Positions 22,748 to 35,447 of a stretch of DNA of 64,000 bases are shown in pieces. The notes under the pieces are model-generated. The model worked only from the letters and a program-made list of their open reading frames with translations. It did no database searches and was not told the DNA's origin. Source of the DNA: Campylorhamphus procurvoides. Its lineage: Eukaryota; Chordata; Aves; Passeriformes; Dendrocolaptidae. The position numbers were made by a program, and so were the translations under genes. Each line of letters opens with the position of its first letter. Positions within the stretch are counted from its first letter, which is position 1. Location: the NCBI GenBank assembly GCA_013396655.1, contig WBMV01006665.1:186001-250000 (forward strand). Direction: 5' to 3'.

Positions 22748-23160
22748 CAGATCACAGAATCAATTAGGTTGGAAAAGAACTCAGGGTCCAACCTTTGACT
22801 GATCACCATCTTGTCAACTAGACCATGGCACTAAGTGCCACATCCAGTCGTTTCCTGAGCACTTCCAGGGATGGTGACTCCACCACATCCATGAGCAGCC
22901 TATTCCAATGTTTAACAACCCTTTCCATGAAAAGATTCTTTCTGATGTCCAATATGAACCTCTCCTGGCACACCTTGAGGCTAAGTCTGGTCATCCTGTC
23001 ACTAGTTGCCTGGGAGAAAAGGCTGAACCCCAATCCTGCTACAACCCCCTTTCAGGTAGTTGTAGAGAGCTATAAGGTCTCCCCTGAGCCTTTCTTTATC
23101 CAGGCTAAACAACCCCAGCTCCCTCAGCCACTCCTCATATAAGCTTCTGGAGGAGCCCTC
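22748..23160 (-). mobile_element. CR1 LINE fragment (reverse orientation)
   Basis: It begins with the terminal 'atcacagaatcaattaggtt' and continues through 'gggatggtgactccaccaca' and 'aggctaagtctggtcatcct' to 'ctcagccactcctcatataa'. All are reverse-complement CR1 phrases. The minus-strand frame 22818-23033 is a remnant of the ORF2 C-terminal region and includes 'RVVKHWNRLL'. It lies head-to-tail with the CR1 tail at 22653-22747. Confidence 0.92.
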
Positions 23161-26100
23161 TGGCAGGATGCCTGTCAGGCACAGACCTGCAGATGCCTCG
23201 TCATTTACTTCCCATTTGCACCACAGAGCAAACTACACATAAACACTGACTGCAAAAATCCAGCAACCAAGCCAAAAAAAAAAATGCAGTCCAGAAATTA
23301 TTCCCCAGAGGTGATTTATTTCCCAGGGGTTTCCATCGGTTAAAAATTCTGGATACTGAAACTGCCAGAAAAAAGCACAAATTGTTAAGAAATCTTATAA
23401 ACACACACCAAATGGGAAAAAAAATCTCCACTGCTACAAAGGCATCCTTCTCTTAAAGCATGATTTACAAACCAACACTGACAAATGGCCTACAAGAAAA
23501 GGGCAAAAAGACCTTTAATAACTTCTCAAACCACACACCACGGGCATCTCTACCAATGTCACCTGCTACCAAATTCATGACAGCTTTCATAATCTAGTTT
23601 GCAGTTGTGGGTTTTTTCAATACCACAACATTTAGGCTGAAATTGGCTGTGCTGAGTGTGTGCTATTGGAGGAATGTGATTAAGAGGAAATCAGCCAAAG
23701 TAAAATACCTTTATGGACAGGAAGACATTGGGTCGTGCATGGTGACACCAGAAAAGAAGAAGGTTGAGGAGATGGAACAGAGAGCTGTTCCTCATTTTCC
23801 TGGGTGAATTTCTGTTGTAATTTGAAAAAAGTCTTGCAAACATATATTTGCCTCTGAAGACACCAGAAGGGATGGTATGATCACTTAAAGCACATGAGTT
23901 GCCCACAAAACCATTTCAAATCCCCAAAGACAAGAATTTGTAAAGATGGGTTACTTAACATGGACAAAGCACTGAAACATGGCAACAATGGACACCATAG
24001 AAAGTCATGAATTATTTAATTATTCTTTCTTCATTGGCAAGAGTTAAACCATGTTGAGCAAACAGAGTATTAGAACAATTACTGAATAAAAATAGAAAAA
24101 AACTCCATACCATAATTACAGACTATCACAACATATACAGATAAAAAGCAAATGAAGACACTTTTTCAGCTTTGAAGTGCTTGAGTTTGCAAGTTGACTG
24201 ATCTTCTTTTATACTTTTTGGTGCAATACTAATAGCTAATGGTATAAATATGTATTCCCAGCCTACTGAAAGTAATAATAATCTAACTAAAGGAATTCTC
24301 TTATGCAAACACACAGTTTGATATTTTGTTTACATTTTTGTCCATTTGATGTCAGCTTGCCTGATTAAATCAGAGAAATTTCTGTATTGATAAACATTAT
24401 TTCTACACAAGCAATTACAAAAACACTTATAGTGCAAAGCTAACCTGAGTAATGTCTTATTCAGTTCCTGACATCTAGAATCCTGATAATTAATTTTCAC
24501 CTTAATAATTTCACACCTTTTGGTAAGCCCCAATCAACATTTAATATTACATACACTTGGTGTTTGCATGCACCAGACAGCAGCTACTGGGCTAATTTAA
24601 AAGATTCAAAGACTAATTCTTTAACCAAAAGAAATACCAAAACATCTCAAGTTCCTGTACCTTAATCCTGTTAGCTTTTTTGTTTTGACACATCCATTAA
24701 GAAATTAAAGGTATTACTAAGAATGAGAATGAGCAAAGCGAGGTATTCTTTTTCTCCCAAAGTACACATCTACTATTCATCTGGCCTGAATACAAACTAA
24801 CTAAGCAATACCAAAATCTCACAGTCTTTCCTTCTGGACAATATTGAGTGACATCAGACATTGTCATCTGTTTAAAAAATACTGATTCCTACACAAAGAA
24901 TGGAATTTACATGTCACAGCCTATTGAGATTTCAGTGGATTTTCCATTAACTTTAGGGCATATTCACTGGGAAAAGTCACCTTATATAGCTGAAGTGCCA
25001 TGTATTTCTACAGTGCAGTTTTCCAGCATACACAGTAGATGGCAGTGAGATACTAACTGAAAACTGGCTTCCACTTCCATCATTTCAAAGATTATTTTTT
25101 TGGCTGCAGAAGTATGCATATTCAGTAATGAATACAGAGAGGGAAGGAATAAAAATTGACATGTGTACTCAGCCAAGAAAGCAAGAAAAAGCACAGTAGG
25201 GGAAGAGGAAAACTAGTAAACTTAAGGAACACGGAAATCCTCATAGGAGACCTATATTTAACTGAATAGTAGAGATGCTTTAATTTTGGGTCCCATTGTC
25301 AGTTGTGTGAAAACAGATGAGTCTCCATTGCAGACAAAATGTTTGTCTAATGAAAATTTAGCTCAGAATTCAAATGATATGAATATCAGTTGCATGCAGG
25401 GTATTCACTGTTCTTATCTTAGCCCACATCATGTCAGATCAGATACTTTGCAAGCAGAGCCAAGCAAAATATTTCTAATAAAAGGTTTGAAGGGTTTTTT
25501 TTTATTATTTTCCTTCCTTTCACAGAGCAATATAAAGCAAAATTCAAAATAATAAATATTTCTACGCTGTCAAGAGTACACATATACATGTAAATATATT
25601 TTAACTCTATAGGTCACAGTTATAACTAAGATCTAATTGGCTTGAATTTCTCTAGGTTTGCTGGACACTAATCTGACATAAAACTCTTTCTGCCCAGTAT
25701 TTTAAAACAGATTATTTATTTTTCTTCCTTTTCCCTAGTCAATTTAATTAACTTTATCTCCTCATATTGGAAATAAAAAATTAATTCTATTGAAGCAACA
25801 TTTATTTGTGGCATCCTCAAGGTTTAATTTCATACTGGAAATTTCATTTTGTTCAATTAAGGGTTTCTTACAGAGAGAAGAGATTATATTGAGAAGCAAA
25901 TTTTTTTTAGAACTACTTTTTCTTCTGTGAAATACTGCTTGGTTGTGAAGTATTAGCCCTTTTTAAATTCCCTTTAGGAATTGTGGTCAAGAACTGAGAA
26001 ACAAATTTGTTCCAGGGTCTTTTATTTTAAATTTTTTATTTATTTTTAAATGAAACATCTCAAAAATATTTTTTATTATCACTTCTACCTCTTTTCAACT

Positions 26101-29100
26101 CTTGCACAGTAAATCCTATATAAGTTCAGAAGGAAAAGAGGCTAAATTAAACACCTGACAATAAACTAAAGTATGATCCAGCAGGAAGACTCCTGCTGAA
26201 TAACAACTGAAAATGAATATGAAAGTATTATTTTTAATATGATGTAAAATTATTCTCTCATTCTGCTCATATAGCAAATAGTGCATCAGATTAACTGCTG
26301 CACCTGCACTGCTCACTGATACTCATCTGGTTTATACTTGACAAGGCACTAAAACAGAGGGTATTCACACTGTCTACCTAAATTTGGTCAGGTTAGTCTC
26401 TGTTTACCTGTAACTACATTAGTGTATATGCTGTTCCCTTCTCCTCAGACATTTGATCAGACGAATGATCTAAATTTAGCTTTTAGGACTTTCCTTTCCC
26501 TATACATCCCACACACTACGGCCACAGACTTCAGAGTAATGGAATACCTGCATAACATACGTTAAACAGTGTTAGAGAACACCTCCACCTCAAGTCTGTC
26601 ATGTTTTGACCTGGGGCAGCCCTGTCCTTCCCAGAAAGGCGGCAGAGGGCAGGGCTGTTCCTGCAGGCATGTCCCTGGCTTGGGAGCTCTGAGTTGAGCA
26701 ATAGGAATGCGGACCAACCTGTGCCACTCAATGCACTACCAGGTAACACCCCAGCAAATTTAGTGAACTACTGTAGACATAATCACTGTCTTTGAGCTGT
26801 GGTCAGTCAGGATTTAAAAGATGTCCTGAAGTATATGGTTTTAACCCTAAATGCATGACAGTAGCTTTCTTGCTGGCTTAACAAGAATTACTTTCCCAAG
26901 ACTGCCTGAGGACCTAATAACTCATACCTGCATACCTTTTCAAAGTCTGTAGATTAAATAAAAATTACCTAGGTAGGAAAATGAGATAATCTATGTCTCT
27001 TTTAGAACGCCTCCACTTTGTATTAATACAATTGAAAACATGTTTTATTGTTTAAAACTTAAGATGATGCAGTGATTGCAAGTGAGAATTGGAGTCAAGA
27101 GAACCTCCAGTGAGATCTTTTACATAAATGTGAGAAATCAAACATTAATTTCATATGCTGTTGAGGCTACTTAATTGTTGGAGAAATGTGTCTGATCTAA
27201 ATCTGAAGACAAGGGGAGCTAGAGGATCCTTCTTTTTCTCTGCTAATTGTTGCAGGAGTTAATCATTCCACCACCAGAAATTTCTGTCCAATTCCCAACT
27301 TAAATTTTATTATCCAGCTATTATTTTTCATTATTTTTTCTGTCCCAGATCAGACTGTTCTCTTCATGTGCTTTAGACAATGTTTGTTCACCATCTTTCC
27401 AAGAAGTTAAATATATGGCAGCTTTCTTTAATGTTTATTTTGTAGTCCTCATATAAATTTTTTCGACTTGTACCTGCACAGTTTCCAACTGAACTATCTG
27501 TTCTGTTTTCCAACACCTTTTATAAAATACAGGTCTTAATCTGGATGTCAGGTTCTGAAACTGATCTGTTGTGCTCTTCCCTTATTACCAAAGATATACA
27601 GCAAAGAATTGCGTTTGAAATTTTCTCTGTACATTGTAGTGGGCTTGTGATTTCTTCTGAGAAACACTGCTTTTTAGATGCCATTCCTCATCATACAGGT
27701 ATGCATTCCTAGTTCTATAACTCTTTGATCCTCCAGGATAACTTTACATTTAACTAGATGAAAATCAATTGTGTTTGCTTTACAAAGAAACCTGGATCTT
27801 TCTCTGGATCTACTCTATAGTATTGTTTGCCATTATTTTCAGATCATTTCTTTTGCTAAAAGATGTTTATATAACTGACTGAAACAAACAGCAACGCCTA
27901 CTGAAACATCTTAAGGCCATCAATCACTTTTCCTAGACATCCAGACAGCACATGTTTTAATTTCATTTTCTGGTAAAGACAAACAAATCTCTATAGGTCT
28001 ATAAAAGTCCCAAGTCCGAACACATTTAAGTGTGACAGGGACCTGGGCATGACTTCTCTGATGCTTCTGTTCGCTTTGCTTCTACAGCTGCAAATATGAA
28101 TCCAAAAGGAATGTGCTTTGCAGAAGCTTTCCATGTATGAAGGTATAGGCCTAATCTCATACAAAGAAATTTTACTTTGAAAGCAATTCTGTTTGGTTAA
28201 ACTTACCTGCTGATGGCATAACAAAAACAAAAACTGCCCACAAAACAACATGGGCTGGACTTAGCCCTACACCTCTCACAACTCTTACATCACAAGCTGC
28301 AATAGGCAAAATGTTATCTCTCTGAGGGTGCCATAGAGCCCAGACCTGTTATTTACCTTTGCTATAGAAATGTCTGTTGAGGAAGTGCCATCAGAAACCT
28401 AACTAGAGTGAATTTTCAGAATAAAACAAGTATTAGTACAATTATGGGGAATGCCACTTTTCTGAATCCAACTGGAGATGCTGGGATATTTTTGCCTGAG
28501 CTGTTCCTCAGTGCCCACCAACCAGCAACTACTAGTCACAGCTTTTCAGGCAGAAGAAGCTGCACTAACAATTGTCAATCCAAAGAAGCAGTGTCATGCC
28601 TGCAGGAGGCTCAGCTGCCTTCCATGCTGCTGGAGGCCACCCAGCCAGCTGTGCAGGCTGGATAATGAGCACACACATCTTCTTTCCTCCAGCACAGCTG
28701 CAGGGACATCTACAGCTGGGTAATGCTGACTTCACATACAGGAACCCTGCAGAACTGAAAAAAGCCTTATCTGAAAATTACTTCGTTAAACTGAAATAAG
28801 CCTGGGATGATAAATTTATCCATGTGACCTATTCCACATGCTTACATATGCTAAGTAATGAGCACATATTTCAACCCTAAGTGCATCAGTGCTTAAACAC
28901 ATTGCATTTTAAACCATATATTTTTTGTATTTAGCACTGACCTGAAGAACACAACAACGAAAAAATGCCTTTTTTCCCCTCCCAGAGGTAAGAGACATGG
29001 ATTTGTTAGGGGAATCAATGAATGGTCTGCAGCACCTCTGCTATGGCAGCCTGGCACTGTAGATGCTCTTGACATCACAGCAGGCTCTCATATACACAGC

Positions 29101-29909
29101 AGCTGGATACACACTTGGCATCACGTGATATAAGAAGCAATATAATGTCTATTAATACATGTGGAGTGTACAAATTAAGTTCTCTTCTTATTCTGATATA
29201 CATCTGCAAGAAAGACAGCACTATAACCTCCACCATCAGTGTAAACAACCTGTAAGGTTTTTTTCTGCATGAAATGTTTTAAAACATATATTCACTGAAA
29301 ATTCAATTGATAGTTGAATTAAAATGTGTGGATACTTTCTTAAGAAGAAAAGGAAAAGAATATGTGAAATAAACACCGCATGTAGCTTAAAGGCTACTTG
29401 CCATAAAAGGCTTTTCCTGACTGGAAGTTACAGTACAGATGTACTTAAAAAACAGATGTACATCAAAGACTGTTGATTAGAAGCACAGAAAGAAGTAATT
29501 ATCAGTTTCATTTTTTTAAAAAAAGAAATTCTTTATTCTAATACCAATAAAACCTTAGTATGTACAGAATGATTCTATGGGTTTAATTAACCATATGAAA
29601 AATATAAATGCATGTGCTATTCCTGCTCCACATCATCACATTCTTATGGCTACTTTGGGTGAGCTTCTAATGTATGTGAGATCTTGCCTTCATTATTTTG
29701 TGACAGTATTAGCTTAAAGACTGAAATTGTTCAAGACCTTTTTTTTTCTCTTAGAAATGCCTGATGATAATAGTTCCAGAGTACTTCCACCAGTAGATAT
29801 TGAAGCTGGCAGCCATAGAAAGTCGATCCTGGAGTACATTACAGGAGCACAAATCACAGTCCTTGCTAAACTGTTGGCCAGTTGCAAGGGTTACATCTTA
29901 TGAAGAAAA
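23161..29909. other. Intron 5 stretch without recognised elements
   Basis: Mostly AT-rich unique DNA. A GC-richer patch at about 26600-26720 begins 'tgtcatgttttgacctgggg' and could be a decayed LTR start, but I cannot confirm a family. Another modestly GC-rich patch lies at 28470-28720. No coding exon was recognised. Confidence 0.45.
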
Positions 29910-30015
29910 TGAGCAACTGGTCTAGTGGGTGGCACCCCTGCCCACAGCAGGGATGTTGGAACATTAGGCTCATTAAGGTCCCTCCCAAACCAAACCATTC
30001 TCTGTTTCTATGAAA
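29910..30015 (+). mobile_element. CR1 LINE 3' terminal fragment
   Basis: 'gagcaactggtctagtgggt' is followed by 'cctgcccacagcagggatgt' and 'cccaaaccaaaccattctct', then a decayed 'tctatga' end. These are the last roughly 100 bp of a CR1, strongly 5'-truncated. Confidence 0.85.
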
Positions 30016-30298
30016 ATAAACAGAGCACAGGTTTGAATATTGTCCTAAAACACTAGTAGGTTTCCTGTCATGTTTCTTGTGCCAACTAATACATGTCTCA
30101 AGAATGGCACCTTTCTGCTTGTACGTCCTTTGCAGAAGATCAAGAGATGGTAAAACATTCACCTGAACCCTTTAGACTTCACTAACTTCAAATTTACACC
30201 TGTTTTTCAAGCTGAACAGTTTTTGCAGTTCTGATCTAGATGCATGCGTGATAAACCCTTGGAATGGAATACATGGACCTATAAAACAGACATGCAAG

Positions 30299-30805
30299 TT
30301 GTGGTTTAACCTAACAGGCAATTAAACACTGCAAAGCAATTCACTTACTCCCCTTCACAATGGGATGAGGGAAGGAGTTGGAATAAAGAGGTAAAATTCA
30401 TGGGTTGTGATAAAAATAGTTTAATAGGACAGAAAAGGAAAGGGAAATAACAGTAACTATAAATATAAAGAGTATATTAAACAGTGATGCATAATGCAAT
30501 TGCCCAGTCAGGCCTCGAGAGGCAGCTGCCAGCCCACGGCCAATTCCTCACAGTTTTGTTGTTCAGCATGATGCCACATGGTCTGGAATATCTCTTCGGT
30601 CAGGCAGGGTCAGCTGTCCCAGCTGTGTCCCCTCTTGGCTTCTTGCGCCCCCCCAGACTCCTTGCTGGCAGCGCAGCATGAGAAGTCCTTGCCACAGTGT
30701 AAGCACGGCTCAGCAATAACTAACACATCAGTGTGTTATCAACATGATTCTCATCCTAAATCCGAAACACAGCACTGTACCAGCTACTAGGAAGAAAATT
30801 AACAC
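30299..30805 (-). mobile_element. LTR of an avian endogenous retrovirus (reverse orientation)
   Basis: Read on the minus strand this is a near full-length solo LTR of a family common in bird genomes. U3 phrases include 'agtagctggtacagtgctgt', 'ttgataacacactgatgtgt' and 'gggacacagctgggacagct'. They are followed by a poly(A) signal region 'ctattaaactatttttatca' (near 30415-30434). The end is 'ggttaaaccacaa' at 30299-30311. No TATA box is obvious where the family normally has one, just after 'catcatgctgaacaa', so the promoter is probably decayed. No retroviral genes flank it. It shares its 3' end with the fragment at 4330-4538. Family recognition is from memory. Confidence 0.65.
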
Positions 30806-33800
30806 AAATGTATGACTTTGGCCATATACTGGCTGATACCATTTTGAGTGCTGGAAGGAAGTATTTATTTGGATCAAGCTCAGCTAAGTGATTATCAGCT
30901 TCTCACATTGAGGTAGAGTTGAACTCTACTGAATGCTAATTATTTCATGTTAGCAAATACTCATTTCTTGGTCAGCGCCTTCATCACAATCTATTCCATA
31001 TGTTGATTTAAACTGTCCTGTAAGATTAATAATGGGTGACAACTGGATCATTTAGGATGTGACATACTTATCAAATTAGTTACAAGTATCCTCTCAACTG
31101 TTTATTTTCTCTGCTGAGACAATTAAGCCACTATTATAACTAGTTTCCTTCTCTCTGAGACTGAAAACATTTTCTTCTCATTTACTGACTTTAGAAGATT
31201 CCTTTCAAAATCTTGTTTGAATTTACTCCCCTTCCAGTTATGCATAACATCTTCCAGTTTTCCTTCTGTGCAGCCGAATCAATACTCACTCCCCAACACT
31301 ATCTAGTTGCGCTTCTTTAAACTTCTTTCCACATACACAGGCTTTGAACACGTGATTTCTGTTGTTCATTTCTGTGTAAATAAACTTCAGATAATAGGTC
31401 TTTCCTCAAACCTGATTTCAACAGGAAACATAAAGCACTAATACATGGTTGAAAAGTTTGTGGTACAGAATAAGCATTTCTCCCTGGTTTGCCTGTCTAC
31501 TGCAGGCAATTTAAATCTGTACAATTATATGGATTATTAGTCAGAAAGTGCAAGTGATGTAACTTGTTTTTAGCAGAACTGTGGAAATATCTTAGGTAAA
31601 AGTAGCAAAGTCAACTGACTCTCATATTTCCATGATGAACTTTTGCAACTTGCAATAATTTTATTTAAACATAATTAACAAAACGGAAAAGTCCTCCCAC
31701 CAGTAATCCCAGCAGGCCATCTAGAAAAAATAAGTTTTCATATGCACATTAGGATATAATATCAATATCATACCACCAATTACAGAGTTGTTTATATAGT
31801 TAAATTTTCACTGTTACACAGATTTTCAAAGGAAAATACCTTAGATATTTGAATATTTCTAGAATATTCAAAACAATTTGAACATTTTAAACTATGGATC
31901 TACCAAACAGAAAAAAGACACAGAGACATTTAAGAATGATTTCTAAGGTAAGAGCAACAAAACAATTATTCCTTGTCAGGAAATGTGTCTATTAAGATTA
32001 AATGATCATAATATTATTTGTTTCCAACAAATACAATTCTCTGATCTTTAAACAATGTGTTATTTTGAAATACTTCTGATTTTATAAATTAGATGACTGA
32101 TTTATTTTTGAATATCTGGATAAACATACAAGTAAAATCTTTCTGAATCAAGACTTTCCATGCCAAGTCTCAAATGTGAGGGATTTTTTATGATTAAGTA
32201 TGAATTCCTGGAAAACATGGTTTATCATAGAAAAACTGGCAAAACTTTCGCAGTATTTGCTCTAACAGGCGCCACTGTAATGGACTGCAGATCTATGAAT
32301 AGGCCAAGAACAGAAGCTAAAACTAACACTGAACAATATGTTACAAAATGGGAAGCTAGGGTTTTTTTGGGGTTTTTAAATTATAATAGATGGGATTAAT
32401 TTCAATCCATAATTTACATAACGAAGAACTTAACTTGCTTGATCTCATCATTTCTCAAAAACATTGTTTTGATAAATGATTTTGTTCTGAAATTCCATCT
32501 GGCAATGAAATTCTGGTCATCTTTGAAGAACTGATTTATTCTCTCCTTACATGCAAGAATTACTGCTTGGGAACATAATTGAGCTTTCAAACAACAGATC
32601 AGATATACGTTACTATCGCTAACAGATTTTGTTCATTCCATGCTGGCCATAAGTCTTGAACAATGCGCTGATCCTCAGATTTCACAAATCCTTAAAAGCC
32701 TATGTGCATAATGTTACAGGCTGCAATAGTCAGCTGGTGGCATCAGAATACAAAAACATGAAAGCGGCTGCTCTGGGTCAACCAAGGATCCACCGAAACC
32801 ACTATTGTAACAGTAGCCCAAAACTAACATGTCAGTAACAGTTTAAAAGTAGGACAAAAATATATGCTCCCTTTCACAAGAAACTTCTCCACCACGCATG
32901 ATGCCTGACATGTCCATTGCCATATGGAGGCACTTACTGTAAAAGGGGTTGGAAACAGGTTTTTGCTGGGGAATGTATGTCCTGGTAGAACCCTTGTAAG
33001 TGAAAGCTTCAGCCTGATCTTCCATCACTCAGTAACTTCTTTGCCACTTCATGATGCTAATCCCACAAATCTAGTTAGGACCATGCAACTATGACATTTT
33101 GGCTCCTGATTTTTCAGCTGATAATAAATCAGGACAAACTTCTTTTGAATACAAGGGACAGCAGACTTTGCTTGACACTGAAAATGCATAAAGTCTAGGA
33201 TTATCAAGGAAAAAAGCACAAGACATGTATTGAACCTGCAAGTCTCACATGTACTGCCTGAGAGAGACATATACATGAGAGACCAGAAATGATAAAGTAA
33301 AATATGAACTGCTCTATGAGATGAGACTAACAGAGTGAAAGAGTGGAGGTACAGCTCACCATAACAATATTTTTACACTAAAATCAGGATATTTATTATG
33401 TCCTGATCATCAGGTCCATTCCATGATAGGACATGAATCTACTTCTTTTGCAATGCCAACTTACAGCACAATGTAGCCATCAAGATGCTTCCACTGAAAA
33501 ACTTTATCTCCATAGTACATCATCCAAAAATGTGCGCATCACTCCACCGCTAATTGAAATGCCTTACAAATCAGGCACATAGTGCCTGCATTTCAGTTAC
33601 CCGAGGAAAATATCATAGTAATGATATTACTATGGAAAATGATTGCATATTTTTGCATAGGGCTTCCAAGTTTCACAGTTTGGAAAGACTGGGCCAGGAG
33701 GGTAGTTACAAAACAGGAAAGCACATAGAGATGTTAATTTCTGATAAGATCACTGGTTAAGGCTCCCTCTCTTATAAGCTGACGACATCAGGCAACACAA

Positions 33801-34824
33801 CACACTGAACTATCCTATCATCTTTGGGAAAGGAAACAAAATTATTTTCACTGTGGTTAAATGGGGTCAGAAAAGAGAAAGGCATCTGTTAATATTCTGT
33901 GCTGAGGCAAGCTTATACAGCCAACTATTGTGCTAATGCAAATGGTAACAGTTTGTTGCAGATGTGCAGCAGAACACAATGCAGCCAAATCATCTGGCTT
34001 TTTGCAGTTAGAAACTGTACACAGAAGATGCTGGTGGGTTTAATAAGCATTATGAAAGAGAATTTTAAGCACCAAATGCTTAATGCCCCTTGCTTCTACC
34101 ACCAAAACTCCAAACATTCAGTTGTAAATGTTATTTTGAGAAGAGTAAGATGTAGGGTGACTCATAAATCAAAGTCAAGTGGCTAAGGGATTTCAGGCTT
34201 CTATACTGACATTTCAAGGCAAATGGAATCTTCTTAGGTTCTAGTCACTTATTATATAGATTGTAATTATTATTGTACCTGAGCAACAGAGATTGATAGA
34301 ATGACTGTAAAATAGAGGGAGTATTTTAGGATAGTAAAAAAGAGACAAAAATGGTGCTAATGTCTCAGTTATAAGAGCATCCACAGTATACCAAAGAACT
34401 ATATTCCACTCTCAGCTACATCAAATAAACTGCAGATATTTTGCTGGCAGTACCATATCTCAGGTAAGTTCTGACTAAATTTTTTTTCCCACAGAGCTCC
34501 ACAGTTTCAGAAATTTTCTCTACAATCTCACTCAATGTTCTAGTGAGATGTGCAGATTCCCATCAGTCACCTAGTCTTATAAATTGCCCTTCCCCAGAGA
34601 AGCAATGTCTACACCTGGACTAAAAGGTCAGGTGCTCTAAATTACCTAGCAATGAAGTACATGTTGCACTACTTCTCTTTCTATTTATAATGGAGAATCA
34701 TATGATTAATAAAAAGCCATGAACTTTTTACTTCTGGAAACATTCTTGCTTTTTAAGATAGTATAACGATTTATGATGTCTATTACCGCTTCAAATCATA
34801 TTTTGAAATCAAACTATGCATATT
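30806..34824. other. Intron 5 stretch without recognised elements
   Basis: AT-rich unique DNA. A short perfect hairpin with 9-bp arms and a 3-nt loop ('catagtaat' / 'attactatg') occurs at 33614-33634. No gene or transposon recognised. Confidence 0.45.
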
Positions 34825-35447
34825 AGAGAATGCTTGAAGCTGGAAGGGACTTTGAGCTTAAAAAGAGAGGTTATGGACCTCTCTCTGGAGGTCATCTGGT
34901 CTAAACCCTCCTGTTCAAGCAGGACCACGCATTTGCCTCTGACTATGTCCTGGTAGCTTTTGAATATCTCCAAGGCAGGAGACTCCACAATCTCTTTAAG
35001 CAAACCTGTGCCAGCACTTGGTGAAAAAGTGTTTCTTGATGTTCAAAAAGAATCTCATGTGTTTCAGTTTGTGCCCATTGTCATCTTGTCACTGGGCACC
35101 ACCAAAAAGAGCCTGGCTCTGTCCTCCACCCACTCTCCCTTCGGATATTCACACACACTAGTAAGATCCCCCTGAACCTTCTCCTCTCCAGGCTGAACAG
35201 TCACTCTCAGCTTTTCCTCACAGCAGAGATGCTCCAGTCCCTTTAATCGTCTTCACAGTCCTTTACTGAACTCTCTCCTGTATGTCTCTCTTGTACTGAG
35301 GAACACAGAAGTGGACACAGTACCCCAGGTGTGGCCTCAAAAGTGCTGAGTAGAGGGGAACTATCTCCTTCAACCCACTGACAATATTTCTCCTAATGCA
35401 GTTTAGGACTCCATTAAACTTCTATACTGAAGTACATTGCTGGCTCA
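34825..35447 (-). mobile_element. CR1 LINE fragment (reverse orientation), longest tail copy
   Basis: The plus strand reads as reverse-complement CR1 over about 620 bp: 'cttttgaatatctccaaggc', 'tgtttcagtttgtgcccatt', 'aagatccccctgaaccttct', 'acagtaccccaggtgtggcc' and finally 'acattgctggctca'. It is diverged, with a local insertion near 34857-34890 that carries an 'agagaggt'/'acctctct' hairpin. The frame 34960-35175 is not a host gene. Confidence 0.92.

Noticed and set aside
26590..26760. GC-richer patch starting 'tgtcatgttttgacctgggg', LTR-like
   Set aside because: Only the first bases resemble an LTR start; no promoter, poly(A) signal or matching end could be found.
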